From Halomonas sp. CUBES01 (lineage in GTDB: Bacteria; Pseudomonadota; Gammaproteobacteria; Pseudomonadales; Halomonadaceae), in contig NZ_JAJLLW010000001.1 in assembly GCF_020991005.1 (NCBI RefSeq), positions 372,001-436,000 on the forward strand: DNA of 64,000 nt, in the 5' to 3' direction. Shown piece after piece: positions 43,337 to 51,816 of this stretch (position 1 is the first letter of the stretch; every line of letters begins with the position of its first letter). The position numbers and the translations under genes are program-made. The notes under the pieces are model-generated. The model saw nothing but the letters and a program-made list of their open reading frames with translations. It was not told the origin of the DNA and did no database searches.

Positions 43337-43624
43337 CTACTTGAAGCGCGACGAGGCGTCCCGAAAGGCCTTGCGCATCAGCTCCCAGGAGTCTTCCATG
43401 CCCTGGCGAACCGTCTCCCAGGCGGCTTCGCTTGAATGCTGAAGCTCGTCGAGGCGCTGCTGTGTCTCCGCCTGGCGTTGCTTGAGCCGCTCAATGTCCT
43501 CATGGTATTTGACCCTGGCCTCGTCACTGGCCTGGCGGGCCTTGACGACCAGCTCGTCGATCTCTTGATTCCATTCGTCGAGCCGGGCTTTCATTTCCTC
43601 GACAAATTCGTCGCGTTGACTCAT
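43337..43624 (-). CDS. Small coiled-coil protein
   Basis: A 95-residue protein, almost entirely helical and charged, with heptad-like spacing across residues 10-75 and no membrane helix. The tail KAFRDASSRFK is basic. CCAGGAG precedes the ATG. It converges on telA and ends 20 bases from it. I do not recognise the family; similar small coiled-coil proteins accompany envelope-stress genes. Confidence 0.7.
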   Translation of the reverse strand: MSQRDEFVEEMKARLDEWNQEIDELVVKARQASDEARVKYHEDIERLKQRQAETQQRLDELQHSSEAAWETVRQGMEDSWELMRKAFRDASSRFK

Positions 43625-43877
43625 GGCGTGCGCTCCTGGTGGTGATGGCGATGAACGGCATTGACGTTGCAGCTCCGTCGATACGTCTAGCGCTTTTCTT
43701 TATAGCAGTGTCTGCTAGCCAACGCACTCAGCGGCTACGCCATGGTAGCCATCCGGTTAATGTATTTTTTTGCCTGAATGGTGGCGTTTCTGCATTGCTC
43801 ATCACCAAGGTTGCGACCACAATAAGTCAGCTTGACGCGTATAGATGCAACCAGCGGCGGTGGAGGGAGTGCCTAGT

Positions 43878-45203
43878 ATGAAGACGTTGTCGAACATGGG
43901 ATTTGCCCTATTCGGTGCGGCGCTGGTCGCCATCAGTTATGGCCTCGCGCGCTTTGCGTTTGGCCTGTTTGTCCCTTCTATCAGTGATGAGCTGTCACTC
44001 TCTTCTTATCTGGTAGGTATTATCGGCGCGCTGCCGTTCGTCAGTTTTGTGCTGGCCACGCTGGTGGCTCCGCTTGCCGCTGACCGCCTCGGCGCCCGCA
44101 ATCTGGCGGTGCTCTCCAGCAGCTTCGGGCTTGGCGGCCTTGCCCTGATCAGCCAGTCGTCAACGGCGCTCTCGCTGGGGGTGGGCGTGTTCATCTGCGG
44201 GGTCTGCACCGGTTTGATGATGCCTGCGCTCACGGCGGCGATGCAGGCGTTGGTCAGCCGTTCCATGCACGGCCGCGTCAGCTCGATCATGAATGCCGGC
44301 ACCAGCATCGGTATCATCGTGGCCGTGCCGACGGTGGTCTTTCTGGCCGATGCCTGGCGGCTTACCTACACGATATTTGCGGTGCTGGCCGGGCTGGGTG
44401 TCGTGGCGGCTTGGTTTTTCATTCCTTCGGTATCTCGTGTCATCCCCGCGAACGCGGCGCCGCCGCCGCCCATCACCCGTGTGCAGTGGTCGCGGCTGAT
44501 TCGGCTGACGCTGTTTGCCTTTGCCATGGGCTTTGTGTCCGCGCCGTACTGGCTTTTTGCGCCCGACCTGCTGGTCAACCTCGGCGCACTGTCTGCGCAG
44601 AACACCGGTTGGCTGTGGTTTGCGGTGGGTGTCGCCGGCCTCGGCGGCGCCGTCATCAGTGACCTGGCCGACCGTAACAACCCGCCGATTACCCAGGCCT
44701 TGATGTTGATGATGCTGTCATCAAGCCTGGTTCTGCTGGCCGCGAGCCCCAGTCAGTTACCGCTGGCGATGTTCTCCGCGATGGTATTCGGTCTGGCCTA
44801 CATGAGTTTGACGGGGCTTTATCTGATGACCGGCATCCGGCTGCTACCGGGACGTATATCGGTGGGGCCGGTGCTGCCGTTCATGGCCTGCGCCCTTGGG
44901 CAGGCGGTGGGCTCGCCGGTGATCGGCGGGCTGGTCGAAAGCGTTGGGTACGCGGATGCGTTTGCGATCTTTACGGTGATCGGCATCCTGACGGCGGTCA
45001 TTTCGCCGCTTTATCCCGGCCATATCGACTACCTGACCGATGACGAAGAACCGCAGGCCGAGGAGGAGCATGTGGAAGATACCGGCCTTCAGGCTGCCTA
45101 CGACCACCAGCTGGTGGATGAGGACGGACAGCCCCTCGAAGACCCGGTGGAGGACGACCCCGTTGCCGAAGAGTCTGCTACTGAAGATGCTGATACGCGC
45201 TGA
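43878..45203 (+). CDS. MFS transporter
   Basis: A 441-residue transporter with 12 predicted helices and the loop-2 motif APLAADRLGARNL after helix 2. The N-terminal LFGAALVAISYGLARFAFGLFVPSI resembles YbfB/YjiJ-like members (for example cyanate/CynX-type or arabinose-efflux relatives). A long, acidic C-terminal tail of about 55 residues (rich in E and D) extends into the cytoplasm and is typical of halophile proteins. A purine-rich site GGAGGGAG lies before the ATG at 43878. Substrate unknown. A GC-rich hairpin follows. Confidence 0.85.
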   Translation: MKTLSNMGFALFGAALVAISYGLARFAFGLFVPSISDELSLSSYLVGIIGALPFVSFVLATLVAPLAADRLGARNLAVLSSSFGLGGLALISQSSTALSLGVGVFICGVCTGLMMPALTAAMQALVSRSMHGRVSSIMNAGTSIGIIVAVPTVVFLADAWRLTYTIFAVLAGLGVVAAWFFIPSVSRVIPANAAPPPPITRVQWSRLIRLTLFAFAMGFVSAPYWLFAPDLLVNLGALSAQNTGWLWFAVGVAGLGGAVISDLADRNNPPITQALMLMMLSSSLVLLAASPSQLPLAMFSAMVFGLAYMSLTGLYLMTGIRLLPGRISVGPVLPFMACALGQAVGSPVIGGLVESVGYADAFAIFTVIGILTAVISPLYPGHIDYLTDDEEPQAEEEHVEDTGLQAAYDHQLVDEDGQPLEDPVEDDPVAEESATEDADTR

Positions 45204-45270
45204 AGGGCGTGCTTGGCCTGCCGTGATAGTGGCGCAGCAAGGCGCAGATCCGTCATGGCGATAGGCACTC

Positions 45271-45297
45271 CCGCGTCGCCGGCGGCGCGGCTTTATT
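45271..45297. terminator. GC-rich hairpin between convergent genes
   Basis: CCGCGTCGCC (45271-45280) and GGCGGCGCGG (45281-45290) form a compact stem followed by CTTTATTT. It lies between the MFS gene and the convergent PAS-GGDEF gene and suits a terminator for the former. Confidence 0.6.
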
Positions 45298-46151
45298 TAA
45301 TGGGGAGTGCTTTTCATGCGGTACATGTCGCCGTCCGCATGGCTCATCAGTGTTTCGGCATCCTCGCCATCGGTGGGATAGACCGCCACGCCAATGCTGC
45401 AGGACGGCATGTCGATGCCGTCAAATTCGGCGCCTAACGGCTCGGACATGGCGTCACGAATCTGCGCCATCTTCATCGATATGGCATCGTCTGATGGAAT
45501 GTCCGTTAACAGCACGATGAACTCGTCGCCGCCCATCCGGGCGACGGTGTCGGTTTCACGGACGCAGCTTTCCAGCCGTCTTGCGACGCTGCATAGCACG
45601 GCGTCTCCCACTGCGTGCCCGTGGGCGTCGTTGATATGCTTGAACCTGTCGATATCCACAAACAGCAGTGCCAGGCCGGTCTGGTGGCGCTGGGCGACTG
45701 CCAGGCCGGTCTTTAGCCGGTCGTAAAACAGGCTGCGGTTGGTGAGCTTGGTCAGTGGATCATGGTGGGCGAGATAGCGTAATGCTGTTTCGGCCTCAAC
45801 AAGATCCGTCACATTACGCGCAACGCCAATTCTGGCGCGCTCTTCCTCGTGCCAGCGAGCAGACCACAGGATATAGACGACATCGCCATCCTTGCGCAGA
45901 TAGCGATTACGAAAATCGATGTGCGGTTTGCCGTCCATGACCATGCGAATAGCGGTTTGCGTTGCTTCCAGGTCGTCGGGGTGCATGTAGTCGGTGATGG
46001 CGGTGCCAATCAGCTCGTCGGCACGGTAACCCAGCAGTGATTCGCAGGCATCGCTGACAAAGACGATCTGATTGTCGCTATCGACTACAAAGACGGTATC
46101 CAGCATCAAGTTGATGAGCTTCGGGTAGAGCGACGGCAGGTCAACGTTCAT
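45297..46151 (-). CDS. PAS-GGDEF diguanylate cyclase
   Basis: A 284-residue cytosolic protein. A PAS domain spans about residues 10-120 (TVFVVDSDNQIVFVSDACESLLGY) with a PAC-like end, then a GGDEF domain. DPLTKLTNRSLF and DIDRFKHINDAHGH are intact and the active loop reads RMGGDEFIVLL, so it should make cyclic di-GMP. The PAS domain may bind a small ligand or cofactor, not identifiable here. It is convergent with the MFS gene. Confidence 0.9.
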   Translation of the reverse strand: MNVDLPSLYPKLINLMLDTVFVVDSDNQIVFVSDACESLLGYRADELIGTAITDYMHPDDLEATQTAIRMVMDGKPHIDFRNRYLRKDGDVVYILWSARWHEEERARIGVARNVTDLVEAETALRYLAHHDPLTKLTNRSLFYDRLKTGLAVAQRHQTGLALLFVDIDRFKHINDAHGHAVGDAVLCSVARRLESCVRETDTVARMGGDEFIVLLTDIPSDDAISMKMAQIRDAMSEPLGAEFDGIDMPSCSIGVAVYPTDGEDAETLMSHADGDMYRMKSTPH

Positions 46152-46237
46152 GGGGCAAGCTATCCCGGCGAGCGTTCTGTGATTATATCGTGATCTTTAA
46201 AAAGCACGCCAAGTAATTCATTTTAGTTAACGCATGA

Positions 46238-46289
46238 CGGGGCTTTGCAACGAGAACGGCGTAGCCGGGTGTTAAAAAGAAGCCCCGTG
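46238..46289 (-). terminator. Inverted repeat, possible terminator of the small Cys-rich gene
   Basis: ACGGGGCTT (46238-46246) is the perfect reverse complement of AAGCCCCGT (46281-46289), with 34 bases between. It lies just downstream of the minus-strand small Cys-rich gene that ends at 46301. The loop is long for a terminator. Confidence 0.4.
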
Positions 46290-46300
46290 GCAGGGCGGCG

Positions 46301-46426
46301 CTATAGCGCCTGTTTGCGCCATGGCTTGCCGTCACAGGTGGCATAGTAACGGCAGTTTGTTGTACAGCCTCGGCAGGGCAGTCGGTTGGTGGCAGGCGTT
46401 GGTGTCGGTTGGGCAGGTACAGTCAT
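46301..46426 (-). CDS. Possible small Cys-rich protein
   Basis: A 41-residue open frame whose C-terminal half reads CRGCTTNCRYYATCDGKPWR, four cysteines in a CxxC-x3-C-x5-C pattern suggesting a metal-binding knot. The N-terminal part is Pro/Thr-rich. A weak purine-rich ribosome-binding site precedes the ATG at 46426; the frame stays open to 46546. The cysteine pattern is not what random shadow frames look like, but the gene is short and I do not know its family. Confidence 0.5.
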   Translation of the reverse strand: MTVPAQPTPTPATNRLPCRGCTTNCRYYATCDGKPWRKQAL

Positions 46427-46588
46427 ATTGCACTCACAGTCAGGAAAGGGGCGTGGGGAAGAAGCAGGCAGCCAGGCACCGAGCGTCAACCTGCCTTTGT
46501 CCGACTGTGCACCACATGGCGTTGGTTTACCAACGGCGTCTTTCAACCTTATGATGACCTATCGGTTAGCTTGCAAGAGGAAAGACAC

Positions 46589-46819
46589 ATGCCATCACGG
46601 CTGCGTGACCGCAACGTCTGGTTTGGACTGCTGCTCGGCGTTCTGGGGCTGATCTATATCCGCAGCATGTCGGCAAGCGGTCTGGCTGAACTGCCCCACC
46701 TGATGGCGGCGCTGACCGTCCTGGTGCCGCTGACCCTGTTCGGCGTCGTGCTGCGCAGTCCCTGGCCGGCGGCAGCGGCGCTTGCGTTTCTGATCGTTAT
46801 CAACCTGTCGCTGAACTGA
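46589..46819 (+). CDS. Small two-helix membrane protein
   Basis: A 76-residue protein with a membrane helix at about residues 8-25, a second near 35-55 and a third hydrophobic stretch at the end (PAAAALAFLIVINLSLN). An AAGAGGAAAG site precedes the ATG at 46589. No recognised domain; it resembles hypothetical inner-membrane proteins. It lies upstream of the rhodopsin gene but is separated from it by over 400 bases, so it is probably independent. Confidence 0.65.
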   Translation: MPSRLRDRNVWFGLLLGVLGLIYIRSMSASGLAELPHLMAALTVLVPLTLFGVVLRSPWPAAAALAFLIVINLSLN

Positions 46820-47235
46820 TGCGCGGTTAACCTCGGCCGGCCTCGCCCTCCCCATCGTCGTCCTTTCAAGATACTGCACGCTTACCGCCAGACCAAGAGT
46901 CGGTTTTCGTCCGGATCATCCCCTGCATCCTGCCGTCACAGGAAGCGCTCTAATGCAGTGTTTTCTTGCTTAGATAAAGCTTAATTTATACACGGCAAAT
47001 GTCGTTTAAAGTATTTGCATAATCTTCTTGTTTTTCGTCCGGAACCTAACTAGCTTGTAATTGTTGTCCAATAAAAATTAGTTGGATAACTGTTGTGCAA
47101 CTATGCCTGCTGTCAGGGCGTCACCACCACGACGTAGCCAGGCTGATTTTATACAGTTCGTCCACGTCAGTCGCGTGATGATGAAAACAGGTACGCGAAG
47201 CTTGCCAACAACCCCCACCGACGTTGGAGATACTC
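46820..47235 (+). promoter_or_regulatory. Long A/T-rich leader upstream of proteorhodopsin
   Basis: A 416-base region without genes. From about 46955 to 47105 it is clearly more A/T-rich than the surroundings, and probably holds the rhodopsin promoter. It contains the inverted repeat at 47063-47090 and a second GTTG..CAAC palindrome at 47092-47101. TTGGAGA at 47225-47231 is the ribosome-binding site. I could not fix a unique -35/-10 pair. Confidence 0.55.
47063..47090. promoter_or_regulatory. Putative operator: inverted repeat upstream of rhodopsin
   Basis: GTTGTCCAA (47063-47071) and TTGGATAAC (47082-47090) are inverted repeats with one mismatch and a ten-base A/T-rich spacer. An adjacent imperfect palindrome GTTGTGCAAC (47092-47101) repeats the GTTG half-site. 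The size and dyad symmetry are those of a dimeric transcription-factor site. The regulator is unknown. Confidence 0.5.
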
Positions 47236-48021
47236 ATGGAACTTGAAGCGCTATCCCTAGGGCAATACTCCTTCACCCAGAACGCCTATTCGTTCGGCTT
47301 TGCCGTCATGGCGGCCGCGACCCTTTTCTTCTGGCTGATGAAATCCGAGATTGCCCCAGCTTACCGACTTGCAGTCACCATCACGGGCTTGGTGACAGCA
47401 GTCGCTGCCTATCACTACCTTCAAATCATGCTGTCATGGTCTGCCGCCATTGATGTCACCTCCGGTGAGGTCGTCGCGACAGGTAAACCCTTCAATCAGG
47501 CATACCGCTACGTAGACTGGCTACTGACGGTGCCACTGCTGCTCATTGAGCTCATTCTGGTCATGCGTCTTTCCAAGGAAGAAACCATCCGCAAATCGAC
47601 CATGCTGGGCGGTGCTGCGGCGTTGATGATCGTTCTAGGCTACCCAGGTGAAGTGGCCAGCTCCGGCGGTATTCGCTTCGTCTTCTGGGTGTTGTCGATG
47701 ATTCCGTTTGTCTACATCGTCTATCAGCTGGTCGTGGGCCTCAAGGCGTCCATATCCGCGCAGCCTGACAACGTCAAGAACCTGATCAACATGTCGGTAT
47801 ATCTGGTGATCGGCTCCTGGCTCTTCTACCCGATCGTGTATCTGTTCCCGCTGGTCGGTTTGACAGGTGGCGCCGCCATTACCGCTGTCGAAGTGGGTTA
47901 TACCGTGGCGGACATCGTGGCCAAGGCGGTCTTTGGTGTCTTCATCTTTACCATTGCGATGCGCAAGTCGCAGGCAAGTGAGTCGCACGATGCCACTCAC
48001 CATGAGACGCCGTCTTCTTAA
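47236..48021 (+). CDS. Proteorhodopsin, green-type proton pump
   Basis: A 261-residue, seven-helix retinal protein. RYVDWLLTVPLLLIE in helix C gives the acceptor Asp94, Thr98 and the donor Glu105, the D-T-E set of outward proton pumps. His60 in helix B (AYHY) is the conserved partner of the acceptor. Leu102 sits at the spectral tuning position and predicts green absorption. The retinal Schiff-base lysine is Lys230 (DIVAKAVFG). It sits in the inner membrane and would convert light to proton-motive force. The ATG at 47236 follows TTGGAGA. The carotenoid and retinal genes follow on the same strand. Confidence 0.96.
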   Translation: MELEALSLGQYSFTQNAYSFGFAVMAAATLFFWLMKSEIAPAYRLAVTITGLVTAVAAYHYLQIMLSWSAAIDVTSGEVVATGKPFNQAYRYVDWLLTVPLLLIELILVMRLSKEETIRKSTMLGGAAALMIVLGYPGEVASSGGIRFVFWVLSMIPFVYIVYQLVVGLKASISAQPDNVKNLINMSVYLVIGSWLFYPIVYLFPLVGLTGGAAITAVEVGYTVADIVAKAVFGVFIFTIAMRKSQASESHDATHHETPSS

Positions 48022-48242
48022 CCCGTTACCCGCATGAAGCGGCTTTGAACAACCGGGACGTTGAGAGAGGCTGGCCAGGGATGGCGCCCGGCAAAGCACG
48101 CAAATTAACGAACAGTGGCTTGTAAACAGAAAAGTATCTGTCATTTTGAAGATAATGTTTGAGTCATCGAGATATCGGCATGCCGCATGGAAAGTACGTT
48201 GCGTCATGCCACGTTTAACCACCCGATCGAAAGGACATTGGC

Positions 48243-49283
48243 ATGGTCACTGCGAACATACATCACACCGCCAATTTCGATGTCGCCGGCAACAGTTCGG
48301 CGCAAGGGTCGTTTGCCAGGGATGACGATGTCCCCGATCAGGTAGCGCAGGAGCTTGAGCACGCAAAAGCACTGATGCGTGACAGCGTGGGGGTGGCCGA
48401 TCATTGGCCAGCCACCGCAGCGGGGCTTTATCATCTTGATACCGGCGGTAGCCGGTTGCGCGCCCGATTGGCACTGTTGAGCGGGATGGCGTACGGCGCT
48501 TCTTCCGCGCACCGTATCGCCGCAGCGGCGGCGGCCGAGCTGGTTCATAACGCGTCGCTGGTGCACGACGATCTTTGCGATGGGGATGTCGAGCGCCGGG
48601 GCAAACCCGCCGTCTGGCGCAAGGAGAGCCCTGGCGTTGCGTTATGCACCGGCGATTTATTGCTCACCGCCGCCTTTCGCGCGGCGTTGAACAGTGACTT
48701 GCCTGAACACCGTCTGGCGCTGGTAGAGCTGCTCACCGATCGCGTCAGCCAGGTCATTGCCGGTCAAAGTATCGAATTGGCGTCTCCTGAAACGACAACC
48801 CATGCCACCAACACCCTGGATCACTACCTGCAGGCAACGCTTGCGAAAACGGCGCCCCTGATCGTATTACCTCTGGAAGCGGGCGCGGCCGGCGGTGAGC
48901 TGTCCGACGAGCAGCACCAGCGGCTGGGCCGTTTTGCAAACGCGGTAGGGCTTGCCTACCAGATCATCGACGACCTGGACGATGTCGATCTGCAGTGTGC
49001 CCAGCGTTCATCTCCCGGTTACTATCATCGTTATCATGCCTGGCCACGGCATTGGCCCTGGCACACCCCAAATCATACAGACCCTGCATCAACGGCCATG
49101 CTGCGCGCTGTACGCCATGCCGCCGGGGCGCTTTCAAGAGCGTCGGGCCTGGTTCATTATTTCCCCAACCCGCTGAGCGCTGCGCTGGACGACATGCTCG
49201 CCAAGCTTAATCAACGCCTTGTCGAACATCGTCTTGCGTCTGCCAGCCGTGTTGATACACCGCAAAGTGAATCGCTGCTATGA
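48243..49283 (+). CDS. crtE: Geranylgeranyl diphosphate synthase
   Basis: A 346-residue trans-isoprenyl diphosphate synthase. HNASLVHDDLCDGD has the first Asp-rich motif (DDLCD) and IIDDLDDVD the second; both bind magnesium and allylic diphosphate. It condenses isopentenyl diphosphate to make the C20 precursor of carotenoids. The ATG at 48243 has AAAGGA upstream. A gap of 221 bases separates it from the rhodopsin gene, so it may have its own promoter. Its stop overlaps crtI by ATGA. The N-terminus of about 35 residues before the core is longer than usual and polar. Confidence 0.92.
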   Translation: MVTANIHHTANFDVAGNSSAQGSFARDDDVPDQVAQELEHAKALMRDSVGVADHWPATAAGLYHLDTGGSRLRARLALLSGMAYGASSAHRIAAAAAAELVHNASLVHDDLCDGDVERRGKPAVWRKESPGVALCTGDLLLTAAFRAALNSDLPEHRLALVELLTDRVSQVIAGQSIELASPETTTHATNTLDHYLQATLAKTAPLIVLPLEAGAAGGELSDEQHQRLGRFANAVGLAYQIIDDLDDVDLQCAQRSSPGYYHRYHAWPRHWPWHTPNHTDPASTAMLRAVRHAAGALSRASGLVHYFPNPLSAALDDMLAKLNQRLVEHRLASASRVDTPQSESLL

Positions 49284-50827
49284 ATAAACCCGTTGAACAG
49301 CCTGCCCCAGGCAAGGCGGTGGTCATTGGCTCTGGATTTGGCGGGCTGGCAGTCGCCCTGCGTTTGCTTGCTGACGGCTGGGACGTTGAGGTGCTGGAGC
49401 GCCACGAGGATATTGGCGGTCGGGCACGGGTGTTTCAGCTGGAAGGGGTGGCCTTTGACGCAGGCCCCACGGTGATTACCGCCCCGTTCCTGTTCGAGGC
49501 GCTTTTCGAGCGTTTTGGTGAATCGTTGTACGACCATGTGACGCTGTTGCCTGTCGAGCCCTTTTATCGCATGGATTTTGCCGATGGGTCGTATTTCGAC
49601 TACGGATGCCATACCGAACAGATCATCGCCGAAATAGAGCGCCTTTGCCCCGGCGAAGGGAACGCCTACCACGATTTTCTGGCCGCTACCGAAAAGATGT
49701 ATCAGCGAGGATTTGTCGATCTGGCCGAGCAACCCTTTACGCGTGTCACCGATATGCTGAAGGTACTGCCGGATCTGGTGAGATTGCGCGCGGATATCAG
49801 CCTGTACGGATTTGTTTCGCGGTTTTTCCACGACGAGCGACTGCGTCGCGCGTTTTCGGTGCCTTCGTTGCTGGTGGGTGGACATCCGTTCCGCACGTCG
49901 TCGCTGTATGGCCTGATCCATGCGCTGGAAAGACGGGGAGGTGTCTGGTATCCCGAAGGCGGTACCGGGGCACTGGTTCAGGCGCTTGCAGCGTTGTTCA
50001 AACGACACGGTGGCGTCATACGCACCCGGCAGCAGGTGACGTCACTGAGCGTGCAGGAAAGCCGCATCGTTGGCGTTCAGGTGGCGTCGGGAGACGCGTA
50101 TTCCGCCGATATTGTGGTCAGCAACGTCGACCCTCTGCATGTGTACGAGCACTGGTTACCCCTGGGGCGCTGGGGTCGCCTGGTCAACGCCTGGCGGCGA
50201 AACATGAAGCAGTCGATGGGCCTGATGGTGGTGTACTTCACCACGCGGCGGGCGTATCCGGCGCTAAAGCACCACACCATCCTCTTTGGCGATACCTTCC
50301 GCGAGATTCTCGACGCGATCTTTGAGCGTCACGAAATGCCCGATGACCTGAGCCTTTACCTGCATCGTCCGGGGGCAACGGATCCGCACATGGCACCCGC
50401 AGACGGCGACGCCTTCTATGTGCTCGTGCCGGTGCCCAATCTGCAAGGAGATCAGGATTGGGAATCGCTGGAACCTGTTCTGTCACGTCATATTTTCGCG
50501 ATGCTGAAACAGCGGCTGATGCCGGACCTTGATGAGCAGCTTGGGGCGACACATACTATATCGCCACGCTACTTTTACGAGGCGCTTTCAAGCCCGTTCG
50601 GCAGCGGTTTTTCCATCGCGCCGACCTTGACCCAATCGGCGGGGCTACGTTTTCACAACCGGTCGCCGCATTATCCTAACCTCTATTTTGTGGGTGCCGG
50701 CACCCATCCAGGCGCAGGGGTGCCGGGGGTCGTATCGTCGGCGGGAGTCGTCGAGCGACTGGTGCGCGAAGACACGGCGTCGATGCCCACCGGCTTATCC
50801 CGAGTGATTCAGGAGCCGGCACCATGA
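49280..50827 (+). CDS. crtI: Phytoene desaturase
   Basis: A 515-residue FAD enzyme. VVIGSGFGGLAVALRL is the flavin-binding fold, followed by VLERHEDIGGRARVFQ. The C-terminal FVGAGTHPGAGVPGVVSSAGVV segment is the bacterial-type desaturase signature. It desaturates phytoene to lycopene in the membrane. It overlaps crtE and crtB by four bases each, so the crt genes are translationally coupled. Confidence 0.95.
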   Translation: MNKPVEQPAPGKAVVIGSGFGGLAVALRLLADGWDVEVLERHEDIGGRARVFQLEGVAFDAGPTVITAPFLFEALFERFGESLYDHVTLLPVEPFYRMDFADGSYFDYGCHTEQIIAEIERLCPGEGNAYHDFLAATEKMYQRGFVDLAEQPFTRVTDMLKVLPDLVRLRADISLYGFVSRFFHDERLRRAFSVPSLLVGGHPFRTSSLYGLIHALERRGGVWYPEGGTGALVQALAALFKRHGGVIRTRQQVTSLSVQESRIVGVQVASGDAYSADIVVSNVDPLHVYEHWLPLGRWGRLVNAWRRNMKQSMGLMVVYFTTRRAYPALKHHTILFGDTFREILDAIFERHEMPDDLSLYLHRPGATDPHMAPADGDAFYVLVPVPNLQGDQDWESLEPVLSRHIFAMLKQRLMPDLDEQLGATHTISPRYFYEALSSPFGSGFSIAPTLTQSAGLRFHNRSPHYPNLYFVGAGTHPGAGVPGVVSSAGVVERLVREDTASMPTGLSRVIQEPAP

Positions 50828-51816
50828 CGAGTACCTCCACCACGGCGTCGCGCGATACGCTGCGCCGTCACGGGCGAAGCTTTCATTGGGCCGGACATTT
50901 TCTATCCAGTGGCCAGCTGGAAGATGGTGCGCGTCTCTATCATATCTGCCGCCAGGTCGATGACATCGCCGACGATGCCCAGACCGGCGCTGAGCGGCAA
51001 TCGGCCCGCAACGTGCTGGTGTCTCTTCAGCAGCGTCTGGCCGGAAGCGCTCAAGGCCCGTCATGCGAATCATCGCTTGCGGCCAAGGAACGCGATGTCG
51101 TCCGCCAGCTCGATGCGGATATTCGCCATCTCTTTGCGGACGACAGGCTGGCCCGACAGGCCATGCAAGACCTGATTTCGACGATGATCGTCGATCTGTC
51201 GCCCGTGCGCATGGCAGATGAGCGCGCCCTGCTGACCTATGCGTTCGGGGCCGCCGGCACCGTCGGGGTCATGATGTGTCAGCTGCTTGACGCACGCCAG
51301 CGCGAACGCGCGCTGCCTTTTGCCATGGATCTGGGCATCGCCATGCAAATGACCAATATAGCCCGTGATGTGCTGGAAGACGCCCAGCGCGACAGGGTCT
51401 ACGTGCCCGCCAGCTGGATGGCTGGCGATATCATGGCGTCAGACATTGCCCAAGGTGTTGCCTCAGCCAGGCATCAGGTGTGGCTGGGCGCCCGGCACCT
51501 GGTCGAGCGGGCCGAGGTGTATTATCAAAGCGGTCAGCAGGGGTTGGCTTATCTGCCGTGGCGTCCGCAGCTGGCGATTGGCATTGCGCTGCGCGTCTAT
51601 CGCGATATCGGCCGGCGCCTGCTGACGCTCGAGGAAAACGCTTACTGGCAGCGTCGTGTGCGGGTACCGGGGTGGGCCAAGGCAGGGCAGAGCCTGCTCG
51701 CCCTGCCGAGCATGTGGCGCCAGGGGGAATGGCCCCGCCACGACGAACGGCTCCATCGACCTATTGCCGGATCGCTTGTGGCTTACCAGTCGACGTCGGG
51801 CCTGGCCGCAACATGA
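50824..51816 (+). CDS. crtB: Phytoene synthase
   Basis: A 330-residue squalene/phytoene synthase. ICRQVDDIADDA carries the first Asp-rich motif and NIARDVLEDAQRDRVYVP the second; SFHWAGHFL is the usual N-terminal segment. It joins two geranylgeranyl diphosphates to phytoene. It overlaps crtI upstream and crtY downstream with ATGA. Confidence 0.95.
   Translation: MTSTSTTASRDTLRRHGRSFHWAGHFLSSGQLEDGARLYHICRQVDDIADDAQTGAERQSARNVLVSLQQRLAGSAQGPSCESSLAAKERDVVRQLDADIRHLFADDRLARQAMQDLISTMIVDLSPVRMADERALLTYAFGAAGTVGVMMCQLLDARQRERALPFAMDLGIAMQMTNIARDVLEDAQRDRVYVPASWMAGDIMASDIAQGVASARHQVWLGARHLVERAEVYYQSGQQGLAYLPWRPQLAIGIALRVYRDIGRRLLTLEENAYWQRRVRVPGWAKAGQSLLALPSMWRQGEWPRHDERLHRPIAGSLVAYQSTSGLAAT

Noticed and set aside
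51480..51812. Upstream extension of the crtY frame into crtB
   Set aside because: The extension is antiphase to conserved crtB sequence; the ATGA overlap at 51813 gives the normal CrtY N-terminus.
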